Below, one piece after another: positions 19,501 to 29,780 of a DNA stretch of 64,000 nt. This stretch comes from Argentina anserina. Taxonomy: Eukaryota; Streptophyta; Magnoliopsida; Rosales; Rosaceae. Below the pieces are notes generated by a model that saw nothing but the letters and a program-made list of their open reading frames with translations, did no database searches and was not told the origin of the DNA. The stretch is from contig NC_065876.1 in the NCBI RefSeq assembly GCF_933775445.1, positions 13,082,001 to 13,146,000 on the forward strand. Direction: 5' to 3'. How positions within the stretch are numbered: the first letter of the stretch is position 1; each line of letters opens with the position of its first letter. Both the position numbers and the translations under genes were made by a program.

Positions 19501-21623
19501 TGTAATGACCCGATTTTTCGGGATCGATTTAATTGAATTGATACAATTTTTATAAACTTGTACGATTAATAAACCGCAATGTTTTGCCTCGCGATGTTGT
19601 AAATCGAAAACGGAACCGATATCGGAAATGTTAATTAGAAAAATGTTACGTTTCCGAGACGCGAGAATCGACTTTTACTCCGTCGCTCGTTTGTGAACAC
19701 TTCCTTCACGAAAGTTGTAGAGCTCGATTTCCCGCGCCGCCGTGAGTCCTCGCGCTCCAACCCGAGGCCTGCGATTCCTCCGCCGCTGTCAAGCTCCTCT
19801 TCCGACGACTCTCCGGTAGTTGCACGGCTTGAATTAGGTAAGGGTTAGTCGATTTGATTGGTTGTGATGATTTGTGGTTGTTTTTGGTGGCGATTTGGTG
19901 GAGGAGGAGGAGGAGAGAACACCGCCGCCTTAGGCGGCACGTGAGGGGGCGTGAAGGGAGCTTGAGGTAGTGGGAAGGGTGGAGGAGGGGAAACGATTGG
20001 TTTGGGGACGGCGGTGGCGAGCTACGCGCCGATTTTAAGAGAGGCGCGTGAACAATGATTTCAAACAGTAAATTTTATAAAATTTATTTTTACGTACGGT
20101 GAATGTAAAAAGTAATTTACGTACAGTAAATGTGAATTTATTTTACGTACGATAAATGTAAATGTAAATTACGTACAGTAATTATAAAAGTAATTTCTAA
20201 ATGGTAAATCAATAGTTATTATTTACTGAGTAAGTATAAGCGATTGAATAGTACATGGATGTACAGAAATACGTAAATAATATATACTCGTATAGAAATG
20301 TAAATAGTATGTACTCATATAGGAATACGTAATTAATATGTATTTGTACAGTAATTACGTGAACAGTAACTTCGTAAACACCAGAAATTGCTGAACAGTA
20401 AACTATTATTACTGTTTCGGCATTTAAAGTTTTACGTAACGAATCTAAATTCACTTCTTATCTATTCTAGGTGATCGACACAACAAGTAAAGGATTCGAG
20501 TTCGGAATCATGGAATTTATGCTCATGAATATAAGGTGAGTAAAAATATCACAGTTACGAATCTACCCTTGCGGAGATTCATGATTACGCTTTATTAAAA
20601 AGAATGAACTATGATATGTATATGATATAGTGGATTATGTATGTGTATAATTGGTAAAATAGGTACATATAAATAGTTTGTTATATTATATACTGTCATA
20701 ATTTCCGTTTGCGAATGAGTTCATTTTAGCATTGATATTTATTTATTTAAGCATGTTGATTTGATTTGTACAATATCATGTGATGATTATTGTACGTGGT
20801 TTTAACATTGATTTTTGTTAAAACGTCTTTTGTCTTCGGACGTGTGTTATGTTTTCGGACGTGTTTTTCAGTCTTCGGAAGTGTTGGCATGTCGGAACCT
20901 AGCTTTGGCCGGGCGACAGTTACGATACAGTTAGAGCTCTAGTCTGTCTGCCGGTGTACTGCATGAGAGGTAACAGATGGGTTATCGGCTTATGAGTACT
21001 CATATTTTAGATATTGGGTAGCAAGTGGTTACCCAATGTCGGCGGCGTACTATCATGAGGGGTAACAGAGGTGTACCAGCGCTCATGAGTATCCGTATTA
21101 TAAATGTATTTGGGGTAAACAGAGGGGTTGCCCGATTTCTCATGAGCACATATATTTTCATATATTATTTGACAACCAGATGGGTCGTCCAATAACTCAT
21201 GAGTGCATTTTATGATTGATGTTTTATGTATTTTCTTTTGCATTATATGCGAGTGATATTGTGGTTTTACTCATAGGAGTTGTAAAGCTTACCGGGTTTG
21301 TGTTTACAATCCCGGTGCACCTATTCGATGGTGTAGGGGATAATTCTGCAGGTGTGGATTAGCGGAAATCGACGGACAACTCTGAAGACTTGAAGTTGTT
21401 TTATTCTATCTTGTGGTGAGGTTTTGAGAGGATTTTTACATTTCCATTTGATATAATGTTGAATTATAAATTTGGTTTGTAATAATAAATTTGACTGAGT
21501 TGTACTATGAAGTCAGTAATGATCCGTTGTGACATTAAAATGATTTTGATTTATTGAGATTGTTTTAGAGTTTTCATGACTTCGAAATTTGAGTTTCATA
21601 CTCGAAATTTTGGGGTCGTGACA
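19501..21623. mobile_element. Solo LTR, 2123 bp
   Basis: TGTAATGACCCG..GGGTCGTGACA, flanked by the 5-bp duplication GCATT (19496-19500 and 21624-21628). Copy 1 of the segmental duplication shows the uninterrupted target. No coding sequence. It includes a GC-rich block around 19730-20040 and an AT-rich block with repeated ACGTACAGTAAATGT-type words around 20080-20400. Related to the solo LTR at 12219. Confidence 0.88.
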
Positions 21624-22283
21624 GCATTAGAGCATATGTTTCAGGTGTCTATAGGGCTGACTAGTCTGTGCTTCGCATATGACTTTCTCGGATGCATCTA
21701 ACATAAATGCAGGATATACTTTTGTTAGGTTATATATATGTGCAATTCACTTAATTTCTTATACTAGGTACACGAATTTTTCACGATACAATAAATAAAA
21801 GCGATGATGAATTGGCGGCAAAGGCGACTTTAGTGGTGAGTTGCAGATCTCAGCAGTTGTGTAGTGTTGATTGTGAAATGGCAGCTTAGAGCTAATTTGG
21901 TATAGTTTCGTTTTTAAAATAGGAAAAATTGTCAAAATACATCTTAAATTTGGCTAAAATTGTCAATTTGCAGGCCAAACTTGTATTTAAGTCAATTTAC
22001 CTCCTAAACTTGGTAAAAATTGCCGATTTGCACTATATCCGTTAAATTTAACTGTTTTCATCTAATTTTGCGTCAAATGTCATGCACATGAGGGGTAATG
22101 TTGTCATTTTTTATTTATATTTTTCTTAAAAACAAATACAAATATTCTTTAAAAGGAGGATTATTTTTTAATCAAATTATTTATTTACATATTTTTTCTA
22201 CAAACTTAACCATACTTCGAATTATATATTCAACATACCCACCCATTCAAATATAGTGTGTTGTGTATATATATATATATTAT

Positions 22284-22467
22284 TGTTCCGGGAGAATTAC
22301 TATTCTACCCTTACGTGTGTCTTAGCCTAATAGGTTTCCCATTAGGAGATAGATTAGCATCTCCGTAATAGATTAGAACTCTGAATCCTACGGGAATGTG
22401 GTTTTGTAATGCCTATATACAGGCCCCCATATCATTCAATAATACACAATTATTTCATCCTGAAACA
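22284..22467 (+). repeat. 5' LTR of the plus-strand copia element
   Basis: 184 bp, TGTTCCGGGAG..CCTGAAACA. Includes a probable TATA-type region GCCTATATACAGGCC. Confidence 0.92.
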
Positions 22468-22599
22468 CGTTATCAGCACGTTGCCCTAAAACCCTGAACT
22501 TTTAGAGCCCTAGAATTTTTTTCTCTACTCCACCGCCGGCCGCCGTCGTCTCCGGCCTTCGGCATCTCCTCGTCGGCGTTCCTCGTCGGCACAGCCCCT

Positions 22600-22920
22600 G
22601 CTCGCCATTGTTGCAGCCCCCCCCCCCCCCCCCCCCGCTGCTACCCCTGCAGCCCCGCATCCCTGCACGCAGCCAGCCTTGCTGCCCCTGCAACTCCTGC
22701 TCGTTGCCCCTGCACGCACGCAGTCCCGCACGCAGCCCTGCACGCTGCCCCTGCACGCACCCCTGCAGCTCCCGCATCGCAGCCCCTGCAGTCCCTGCTC
22801 GCTGCCCCTGCAGTCCCTGCTCGCTGCCCCTGCAGTCCCTGCTCGCTGCCCCTGCACGCACGCAGCCCCGCACGCAGATTCTGCCCTGTTGCCCCTGCAT
22901 GCAGCCTCCGCAGGGTCTCT
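22600..22920 (+). repeat. GC-rich leader repeats of the plus-strand copia element
   Basis: A C19-type homopolymer near 22618 is followed by short repeats of GCCCCTGCA and CTGCTCGCTGCC. The leader of the minus-strand element has an equivalent array. Overlapping open frames here in several phases are low-complexity and not genes. Confidence 0.85.
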
Positions 22921-23794
22921 TCTGCATTCGCTCCGCAAAAACATCTTTTTGCCCCGCAAGACCCCGCATCAGAGGATTCAAAATTGCTCCTCCCGCATAT
23001 ATACGCAAGAAACGCGAACTGCACAAGGAAACTCTTCGCTCAAGAGAAGCTACTCCCGTTTTCTCTACCCTTTTGGGCCTATAGCTTGCCGAGCACAATA
23101 GCCCTTTGGGCTTCATACTATATTTTCTTTTCCTTTTCCTTTTTCCTATTTCATTATTTAAATGTTCATTGGCACGTTTTTATTTCTAACGATATTTCAC
23201 GTGCTCGTATAGGTAAAAATCATTACTCGTCGTACTATGGTGATGACATTCATGCCGAGATGGACGATACTTTTGCCATCTACATACGATTTCGATTGTA
23301 TCCTCCCAAGATTTTTATGTCATCGGACGAAGATCGAAAAAGGAATTCAACAAGCAACTTCATGCATGACGATCGATTTGCAGAGCAATTTACTTATATG
23401 CGGTCTATTTGGCAGACCAACAAGTATGTTTTTCTTAAAGTTGCTGCTTTTGAACATATATATATATATAAATTATCGGGCGCTATTAGCCTTTTTCGTG
23501 TCTTCTTTTCCGGCCTTTCTTATAACGCCGATAAGACCAAAGAGGGATATGATTCCCCTCTTGGTCGACGTTTTTCGTGTGACGGTCCTGGGGGAGTCAC
23601 GTTATTATTTAAAAAAGAAGATATCGATTTCGTGTGGTCGCCTGAGTGCACCGCTGTTTTGGGTGTGATCATGAGAATCGCCGATATGCATCGATTATTT
23701 TGTGACCATATACATCACAACCATTCTAATTCTGGTTACATATTTGAATAGTTTCGATTATTCGAAATCTATACAACCCTCGTTTCTTATGGAT

Positions 23795-24080
23795 GCGTCG
23801 CCATCGCGACTGTTATTTGAATGTTTGAGTTTTCTTAAACTCATGTCTATAAACGATAATCCCAAGGTCTACGTACTCATTTATTTGAGTTGATTCATTA
23901 CTCTGATGCAGCACTATTTACTGACAAAAAGATCCCAAAAATAACGAATTCTATGGGACACACTTAAAATTGATTTAATGAACGTCTATGACGTTGTATG
24001 ATCAGAGTTGACCTTGATGCATACTCCACATCAAAGAAACGCATGTCATTTTTGGCACCTGTATCTATTTCTTGAGGGAA
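23795..24080 (+). pseudogene. Copia gag remnant
   Basis: The gag start region (ATGGATGCGTCGCCATCGCG) aligns with the gag start of the minus-strand element. About 140 bases later a second fragment corresponds to the ELWDKLRLRYNNVHD part of that Gag. Everything else of gag, including the zinc knuckle, is deleted. Confidence 0.6.
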
Positions 24081-24429
24081 TTTTGGAGATGGAAACGTAA
24101 CATTCTTCCATTCTCAAGTAAGCACATTTTTGAGCCTCAGGCTAAGGCTCCGCCCAATCCGATATGCACGATTTTGTTGCTACAGACTTTTGATTAGTCA
24201 ATCTATTTTGACTATGTCTTCTGCTTACTATTTTTCAAGTATGGCGTTGGCATTGCCATGATTATTGCTCGACTTTAGCTTAAGTCGTCCATTAGAATTG
24301 GAAGCTTGTTTGTGTTGTATTAAATATTGGCATATTCTATAAAATTTCTCGTATTTCTTGTTTACAAGATTGACTCGTGAGAATTTTATTTGCCTTGGCT
24401 TAGCATGCATGGTCAACGTTTGCAACTCA

Positions 24430-25157
24430 CGTGGTTTTTAAATTGGCCGCTTTTAGGTTACATGTGACCCCAATAGCACTACATTGTGATTTTGGACCTT
24501 AAAATTTGGAAAATGGACCTCGGAACGTCAAAATTGACGTTGTTTTCCCTGGTTACTGTTCCGGCGTTTCCGGAACGTTTTCCGGCGTTTGGTCGGCGTA
24601 TTCGCCGCCTTCCGGCCATTTTCCGGCGTTTCCGGCACCGCCATCCGGTTCGGGACGGCGTTCCCTGTCGGACGTGAAGTTACAGCCTCCATACCGGCCA
24701 CCTCCGGCCGGATTTCCGGCAATCAGTGTCGCCGGTTTCCGGCGAGTTTTTCTGACGATTTTTTCGTCGTTTCTCATCATTTTTCCGGCATATGTCCAGC
24801 AGTTTTTACTGCCACATTTTCGTAGTCCAAATTTCACCCGGGTTTGAGTTAATTTGACATGGTTTTCCGGTTAATTTTCCGGTTTTCTCCAAGTCGTTTC
24901 ATAGCTCAAATGATTTTATTATTATTGGTGACCACCCGCACCAATTGGATGATTTTTACCACCCAAATTGTTTGGTATTCAACTGCTCCAATACCAAGTT
25001 TTTCCAACTCTTGAGTTGAAGAATGTAGTTATATTGCCATGTGATACATTCGATGGGATTGCCATTTGTTTCAATCCCCTCTCTTACAATATCCTACGGC
25101 GTATTGTGTAGAGAAGTTCACCGCGTCGTTGACTCTCTTAATCTTCATTTTGAGAAT
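24430..25157 (+). other. Conserved gag-pol spacer of the copia family (older copy)
   Basis: Aligns with 47137..48229 of the minus-strand element from ACTCACGTGGTTTTTAAATT onward, through a TTCCGGCG-rich block (24555-24740), to the pol start ATGTCTCGCCGTGAAATCGA at 25157. The acceptor-like TTTTGTAG of the young copy reads TTTTGAGA here. Confidence 0.7.
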
Positions 25158-27690
25158 GTCTCGCCGTGAAATCGAGTGTCTTGCTAATTGCGTAACCACC
25201 CACATTGTCCTACGGTGCATGTAGTTATTTTACGGATCTCGTGCGGAGATTGTGTTCTATATCTTCGTGCCTTGCTAAGTTTTAAAGGCCATACATGCCA
25301 ATGATGGATTTTCATCTTGATATTTGTGTTAAGAATGGAGAGGAATAAATCTGTCATATTTCATTGACAGTATCTTTTTCAAACTTCGACTGTAGCTTTG
25401 TTAGCCTGCAGACATCGTTTTGCTTGCCTGCAGCAGTAGCTCTATGTAACTCAAGATTCTTTGAATCATGGGTTCGGTTTTACTGTCTTCTCGGTTTTGA
25501 CATGATCGTTTTTTGGTCATTTTGAACAAGATATGATGATTCGAGTTCTTTGAAATTCACATTATCATCTATTTTTCATGTTCACGAAGCGATTGGAGGA
25601 CCACCTCACCCATGCTCTAAACGGTGAGGCCGAGCCTGCCTATTTCGGTGGCTCCATGGCATTAAGGCCGTCGGTGGCGGCATCCCCTCCTTCACAGAAG
25701 CTTGTGATGCCTCTCGTGTTTTCTAATGCCTCCATGATAATCTCTGATGCTCATCGCTCATTTTGCAAAGCTTGTTCTTTTGCTAGATTTCAAGGAAGTC
25801 CTTATTTGCTAATGCTCCAACCGAGAACATTCCATTCTTACGAAGTATTTAAGGTGACATTAGTGGACCCTATCCAACCGAATGCGGACATTTTTCGGTA
25901 TTTTTATGGCATAGGTTAATAGCATCGACGCGTTGGTCACACGTCGCTTTGCTTTCCATATTGAACGCTGCATTTGCTAAAGCTTTTAGCTATGATCATC
26001 ACACTAAGGGCTCACCACCCTTCCTATCCTCTCAAATCTATTTGATTGGCTACCGTTGGAGAGTTCACCTCCACGACTTTGATGATTTCGTTTTGCATAT
26101 CTACTGGGATCGTCGTTGAACATATTATTCCTCATGTTCATTCACTGCACGATCTAGCAGAGCTCGGACTTAGTTATGGGTACTAACCTGCCGATTTTTG
26201 CATGGAGATATGTAATGATGTTGCATGCAGTGACACTTATTCGTTTCAGACCCATAACTTGCCAAGCGTTTAGTGCGTACCAGATGGTCACTAGATACGA
26301 TCCCAACGTTCTTTTCACTAACGCCTATTTGGTTAAAGTTATTTATGTGCCTCTATTGTAGCTATCTCAATGGGTCTACTTGAAACGATTAAGTATTCTG
26401 GTTGGTTATGATTTATGAATCACCAACATTTGTCCGCTATTTCCAATCTACAACCGCTGATCTCTATCCTGCGATATTAGCAGACGGTCACTTTGATGAG
26501 ACATACTTCCCGTCGTTAGGGGGAGATATGGAATGCTCCCATTCTGGTTTTAACGCCAGGAATTGACGTGGTGTGGCACTATGTCTCATTAAGATCCCGC
26601 ACTACTCAAAGTGAGTAAATGTGCAACGCATTATCGACCTCCAGAAAGTCAAAGATTCGATGCTCAATGACTTTACCGATATTGCGAAAGTGACGAGATC
26701 GCACATAAATGTTGTGATGTGCCGGTAAGGTTGGAACTCTCAGAATATGGGAGAATTTCATATGACCTGGTCCTAGCACTGTTGGCACCATCCCTGACAG
26801 TGGGAAGGAAGCCGGCGATGGCACCACCGTACGCTGTGGTGTTGTCGGCGCCCGTGGTATTGCACCACAAAACAAGGGCGACAAACGCAAAGATGGACTA
26901 GTAAGGGTCATAGCTTCGGCCTTGGCTCCTGCCTAGATGAGGGGGAGACCATTATTCTCTAGAATCAAAACCAGAAAGAAGCGAGATGCGTAGGCACAAG
27001 TATTTCACCCATCATCGAGAGATATTCTCTAAACATGTGTATCAACTAAGTTTCTGTGGGACGCTACAGACTCCTTTTGTTGATGTTAGAGAAGAATAGA
27101 AATCCCACAAATTGATCGTATACAGCGCGCGCGCGTGTTTAATGGATTGATCTCCCATGATTGATGATGTATTCGCTTATGCTCTTATTCCGTTGTAAAT
27201 CATCAACGATGAGCAACTTGACCGAAGTGGAAAGAATCAATACAGGCTGAACTAGACTTGTTATGTTGGTCGTTGTTCGTAAGTGTAATGAGAAAGATGA
27301 AGTCATTCGATATATGCAGGACTTATGGCGCAAAGATTGTCTCATTATCCTAGTATTGAATACGATGAGTTATATTCTCTCGTTATGGACATAATTGCTT
27401 TCCGCTACTTGATCAGTCGTAGTGTCCATGAAAACTGATTTGCAGCATATGATAGTGGTCATAGAATATCTGTAAAGAGATCTTGACGCATATATGAGAG
27501 TGCCCGAGGGACTTTAAATGCCTCTAGACCACGGAGAGATTATGTAATCAGATTGTGACGTTCGAGAGAACGTAGTACAATCGGTTGCAAGAACTCATAC
27601 TCATATGTGTTCATATGAAGCTAATTCTTGATTCTCTATTCCGTCTAAGTATAGATGATGAAGAGATTCAATGAGCTATACATTCATACA
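25157..27690 (+). pseudogene. Copia pol remnant (protease, integrase, RT fragments)
   Basis: Begins at the same start context as the young copy (MSR.EIECLA). A clean stretch at 25578..25919 encodes the pre-integrase/integrase zinc-finger region (KRLEDHLTHAL, HRSFCKACSFARFQGSP). It stays in one frame across the place where the young element is frameshifted. Integrase core and RT-like pieces follow with many stops up to about 27.5 kb. RNase H is not recognisable. Confidence 0.75.
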
Positions 27691-27692
27691 TG

Positions 27693-28420
27693 TTAGTATT
27701 GTTGGGACACTATTGCTTTCATTATGACGTGATTAACTATGCACCTATGCATTGTCATTGGACTTGCATTGCTTCTTTGACATGGGTTTAGTTCTACACT
27801 TAGTGAACCAACACAAATCCTATCCACACCAACGCCGCTAGCAGCTCCAGCAACATCAACGTACGCCTTGATGTAATAGTCGACACTGGTAGCGTAGAGG
27901 ATGCGTACGGTTCCGTCTTGGACCAAAATCAGTCCTTCATTGGTCCATTCCCCCATTCTTTTTGGGAAAGACACATTAAATGTGACAAATTAGAATCTGT
28001 CCAGTTTCGTAGGTCAACTTCAACGAGGCCTACAGGACAGCTCGCTCGATGAAATATGGAGAAATTAGTACTGTTGGAAATGTCTATGTGTCTACTTTCC
28101 AGGGACATCAATCTTTCATTCATAGCTATCATATTGAGTGAGTTATGGCCATTTTAGAAAAGTAGGACAGTTCTGTCCGGAAATTTTCAAGTCAGTCAAC
28201 TTCGACAGAGCATTGTGAACTGCTCCAATCGGATGAGGTTGTGAACCTTATGTCACTGGAAAGCCACGGTGTCTACTTTTCAGAACATTTTACGGTTCGC
28301 TGATACCTATTTTGACGAAGGAGTTATGGCTATTTAAGTGAGTGAAAGTCATTCTATCCGAGAATCTGATTTTCATTGCAAACTCTTGTTTTGAGTTGTT
28401 ATGCAATCTTGTTTCCTAAG
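27693..28420. other. Sequence not matching the related copia element; origin unknown
   Basis: It replaces the RNase H region expected here. A 93-codon minus-strand frame (27693..27974) encodes GEWTNEGLILVQDGTV and further non-repetitive sequence unlike copia proteins; I cannot name it. The part from about 28070 has paired words GTGTCTACTTTCCAG and GTGTCTACTTTTCAG, of a type often seen in plant retrotransposon untranslated regions. Confidence 0.35.
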
Positions 28421-28762
28421 ATCTAAGTTTGGCTAAGTATAGCATGGATGATCTAAGGATGTGTGGCTAGATTAATGATTAATCATTAGCCCAAGACTAC
28501 GTTTGAGAAGCATGTAATGAACGTTGTATACGTTGTTCTTTGTACTCCATGATTATGACACTAATCAGGGGGAGTTGTTTCGTAGACTTCAGGGGGAGTC
28601 TACCTCACATGATGCTATCAAATGTAGACGGTGCATTGTGCTCTTTTTCCCTTCGATCAAGCTTTTGTTTTTACCCAAGAGGTTTTTATTTTGCTTGACA
28701 AGGTTTTTACCGAGGCAACGATGTGTGCACCATGCAACCTAGGCATGCGACACAAGGGGGAG

Positions 28763-28946
28763 TGTTCCGGGAGAATTACTATTCTACCCTTATGTGTGTC
28801 TTAGCCTAATAGGTTTCCCATTAGGAGATAGATTAGCATCTCCGTAATAGATTAGGACTCCGAATCCTACGGGATTGTGGTTTTGTAATGCCTATATATA
28901 GGCCCACATATCATTCAATAATACACAATTATTTCACCCTGAAACA
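28763..28946 (+). repeat. 3' LTR of the plus-strand copia element
   Basis: 184 bp, about 96 percent identical by eye to the 5' LTR; preceded by the purine tract at 28752-28762. Confidence 0.92.
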
Positions 28947-28983
28947 AATATATATATGTGTGTGTGTGTGTGTGTGTACACAT

Positions 28984-29200
28984 TGTTGGAGGAGGAACGA
29001 AACAAAAATAATAACGACGTAATGGAACAAAACGTAACCATTTAATTATTGATAATGGGGTCTATATATAGGCATTACATAACTACAATCTCGTAGGATT
29101 CAGAGTCCTAATCTATTACAGATATGCGAATCTATCTCTAACAGGAAACCTAATAAGGTTAAGATACACACAATGGTAGAATAGTAATTCTCCCAAAACA
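28984..29200 (-). mobile_element. Solo LTR of the same copia family
   Basis: TGTTGGAGGAGG..CCCAAAACA with the 5-bp duplication CACAT (28979-28983, 29201-29205). On the minus strand it reads TGTTTTGGGAGAATTACTAT, clearly related to the LTRs at 22284 and 42779 but longer (217 bp) and diverged. It sits within the right half of the MULE. Confidence 0.85.
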
Positions 29201-29780
29201 CACATTTATTTTTAATTTTCAATGTATTTATTTATTTTTTTCTAATATCTTTTAACATACTATATCACGTAAAATAATAAATATATAAATCAATAACATG
29301 TTTCGAAAAAAAAATTATAACAAGTGTTCATCTTAAGTAATTTTATTAATTTATTTCATTATTAAATATGAATAAATATATAATGACAATATTGCCCCTC
29401 AAATGCATGACATGTGATTTAAAATTGGATGGAAAACATTAAATTTAATAGATAGGGTGCAAATCGGCAATTTTTACCAAGTTTAGGAGGTAAATTGATT
29501 CAAATGCAAATTCAGAGTGCAAATTGATAATTATAAACAAATTTGAGGTGCAAAACGGCATTTTTGCCTTTAAAATATTCAGGTTCTACGTGGACTCTTA
29601 TATTTTATAGTGTTTTGTAACTTTTAAAAAATTAATTTTTCTTTTTAATTTGTAAATCACTCAAAGCCGCTTTTAGAAACAGCACAAAGGTTGAAGTTTT
29701 TACGATTGCACTTATTTCCATGAGATCTTAATTTATCAATAGAGTTCATACTAGTTTGAGCAAACAAAACAAAAGAAAAA

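Larger units (their letters stand above)
22284..28946 (+). mobile_element. Decayed Ty1/copia retrotransposon, 6.7 kb
   Basis: 184-bp LTRs at 22284..22467 and 28763..28946 differ at about seven sites. Just inside lie CGTTATCAGCACG (same position as in the 42.8-50.1 kb element) and, at the other end, the purine tract ACAAGGGGGAG. The flanking bases are ATTAT and AATAT, an imperfect target-site duplication in AT-rich DNA. Gag is mostly deleted and pol is full of stops. It is an older member of the family seen at 42779..50134. Confidence 0.88.
21922..29568. mobile_element. Foldback MULE (Mutator-like) of ~0.75 kb, carrying later insertions
   Basis: A 9-bp duplication TTTAAAATA (21913-21921 and 29569-29577) and terminal inverted repeats of about 190 bp. 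The left end starts GGAAAAATTGTCAAAATACA and the right end, inverted, starts GGCAAAAATGCCGTTTTGCA. Both continue with AATTTACCTCCTAAACTTGG and AAAATTGCCGATTTGCAC. Long TIRs and 9-bp duplications define Mutator-like elements. It has no transposase; subtracting the copia element and the solo LTR leaves about 0.75 kb. Confidence 0.85.
18836..29687 (+). repeat. Segmental duplication, copy 2, interrupted by nested transposons
   Basis: Blocks matching copy 1 are 18836-19500, 21624-21921 and 29578-29687. The first gap holds a solo LTR and the second a MULE with further insertions. Relative to copy 1 it has lost the splice acceptor and the first half of the exon (deletion joining TATTAAT to GAAGAAT), and it has a short tandem duplication of AACACAACGGC..CATCAGCAGC. 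Confidence 0.8.
21889..29687. mobile_element. Tourist-type MITE (copy 2), split by a MULE
   Basis: The left part (21889-21921, after the TTA at 21886) matches the MITE at 1617. The right part resumes at 29578 and fades at about 29687, short of the right terminal repeat. Confidence 0.6.

Noticed and set aside
22502..23116. ORFs of 120-200 codons, rich in Cys, Gly and Ala, in the copia leader
   Set aside because: GC-rich short repeats open several frames at once on both strands; composition is repeat-driven and the corresponding region of the young element is leader.
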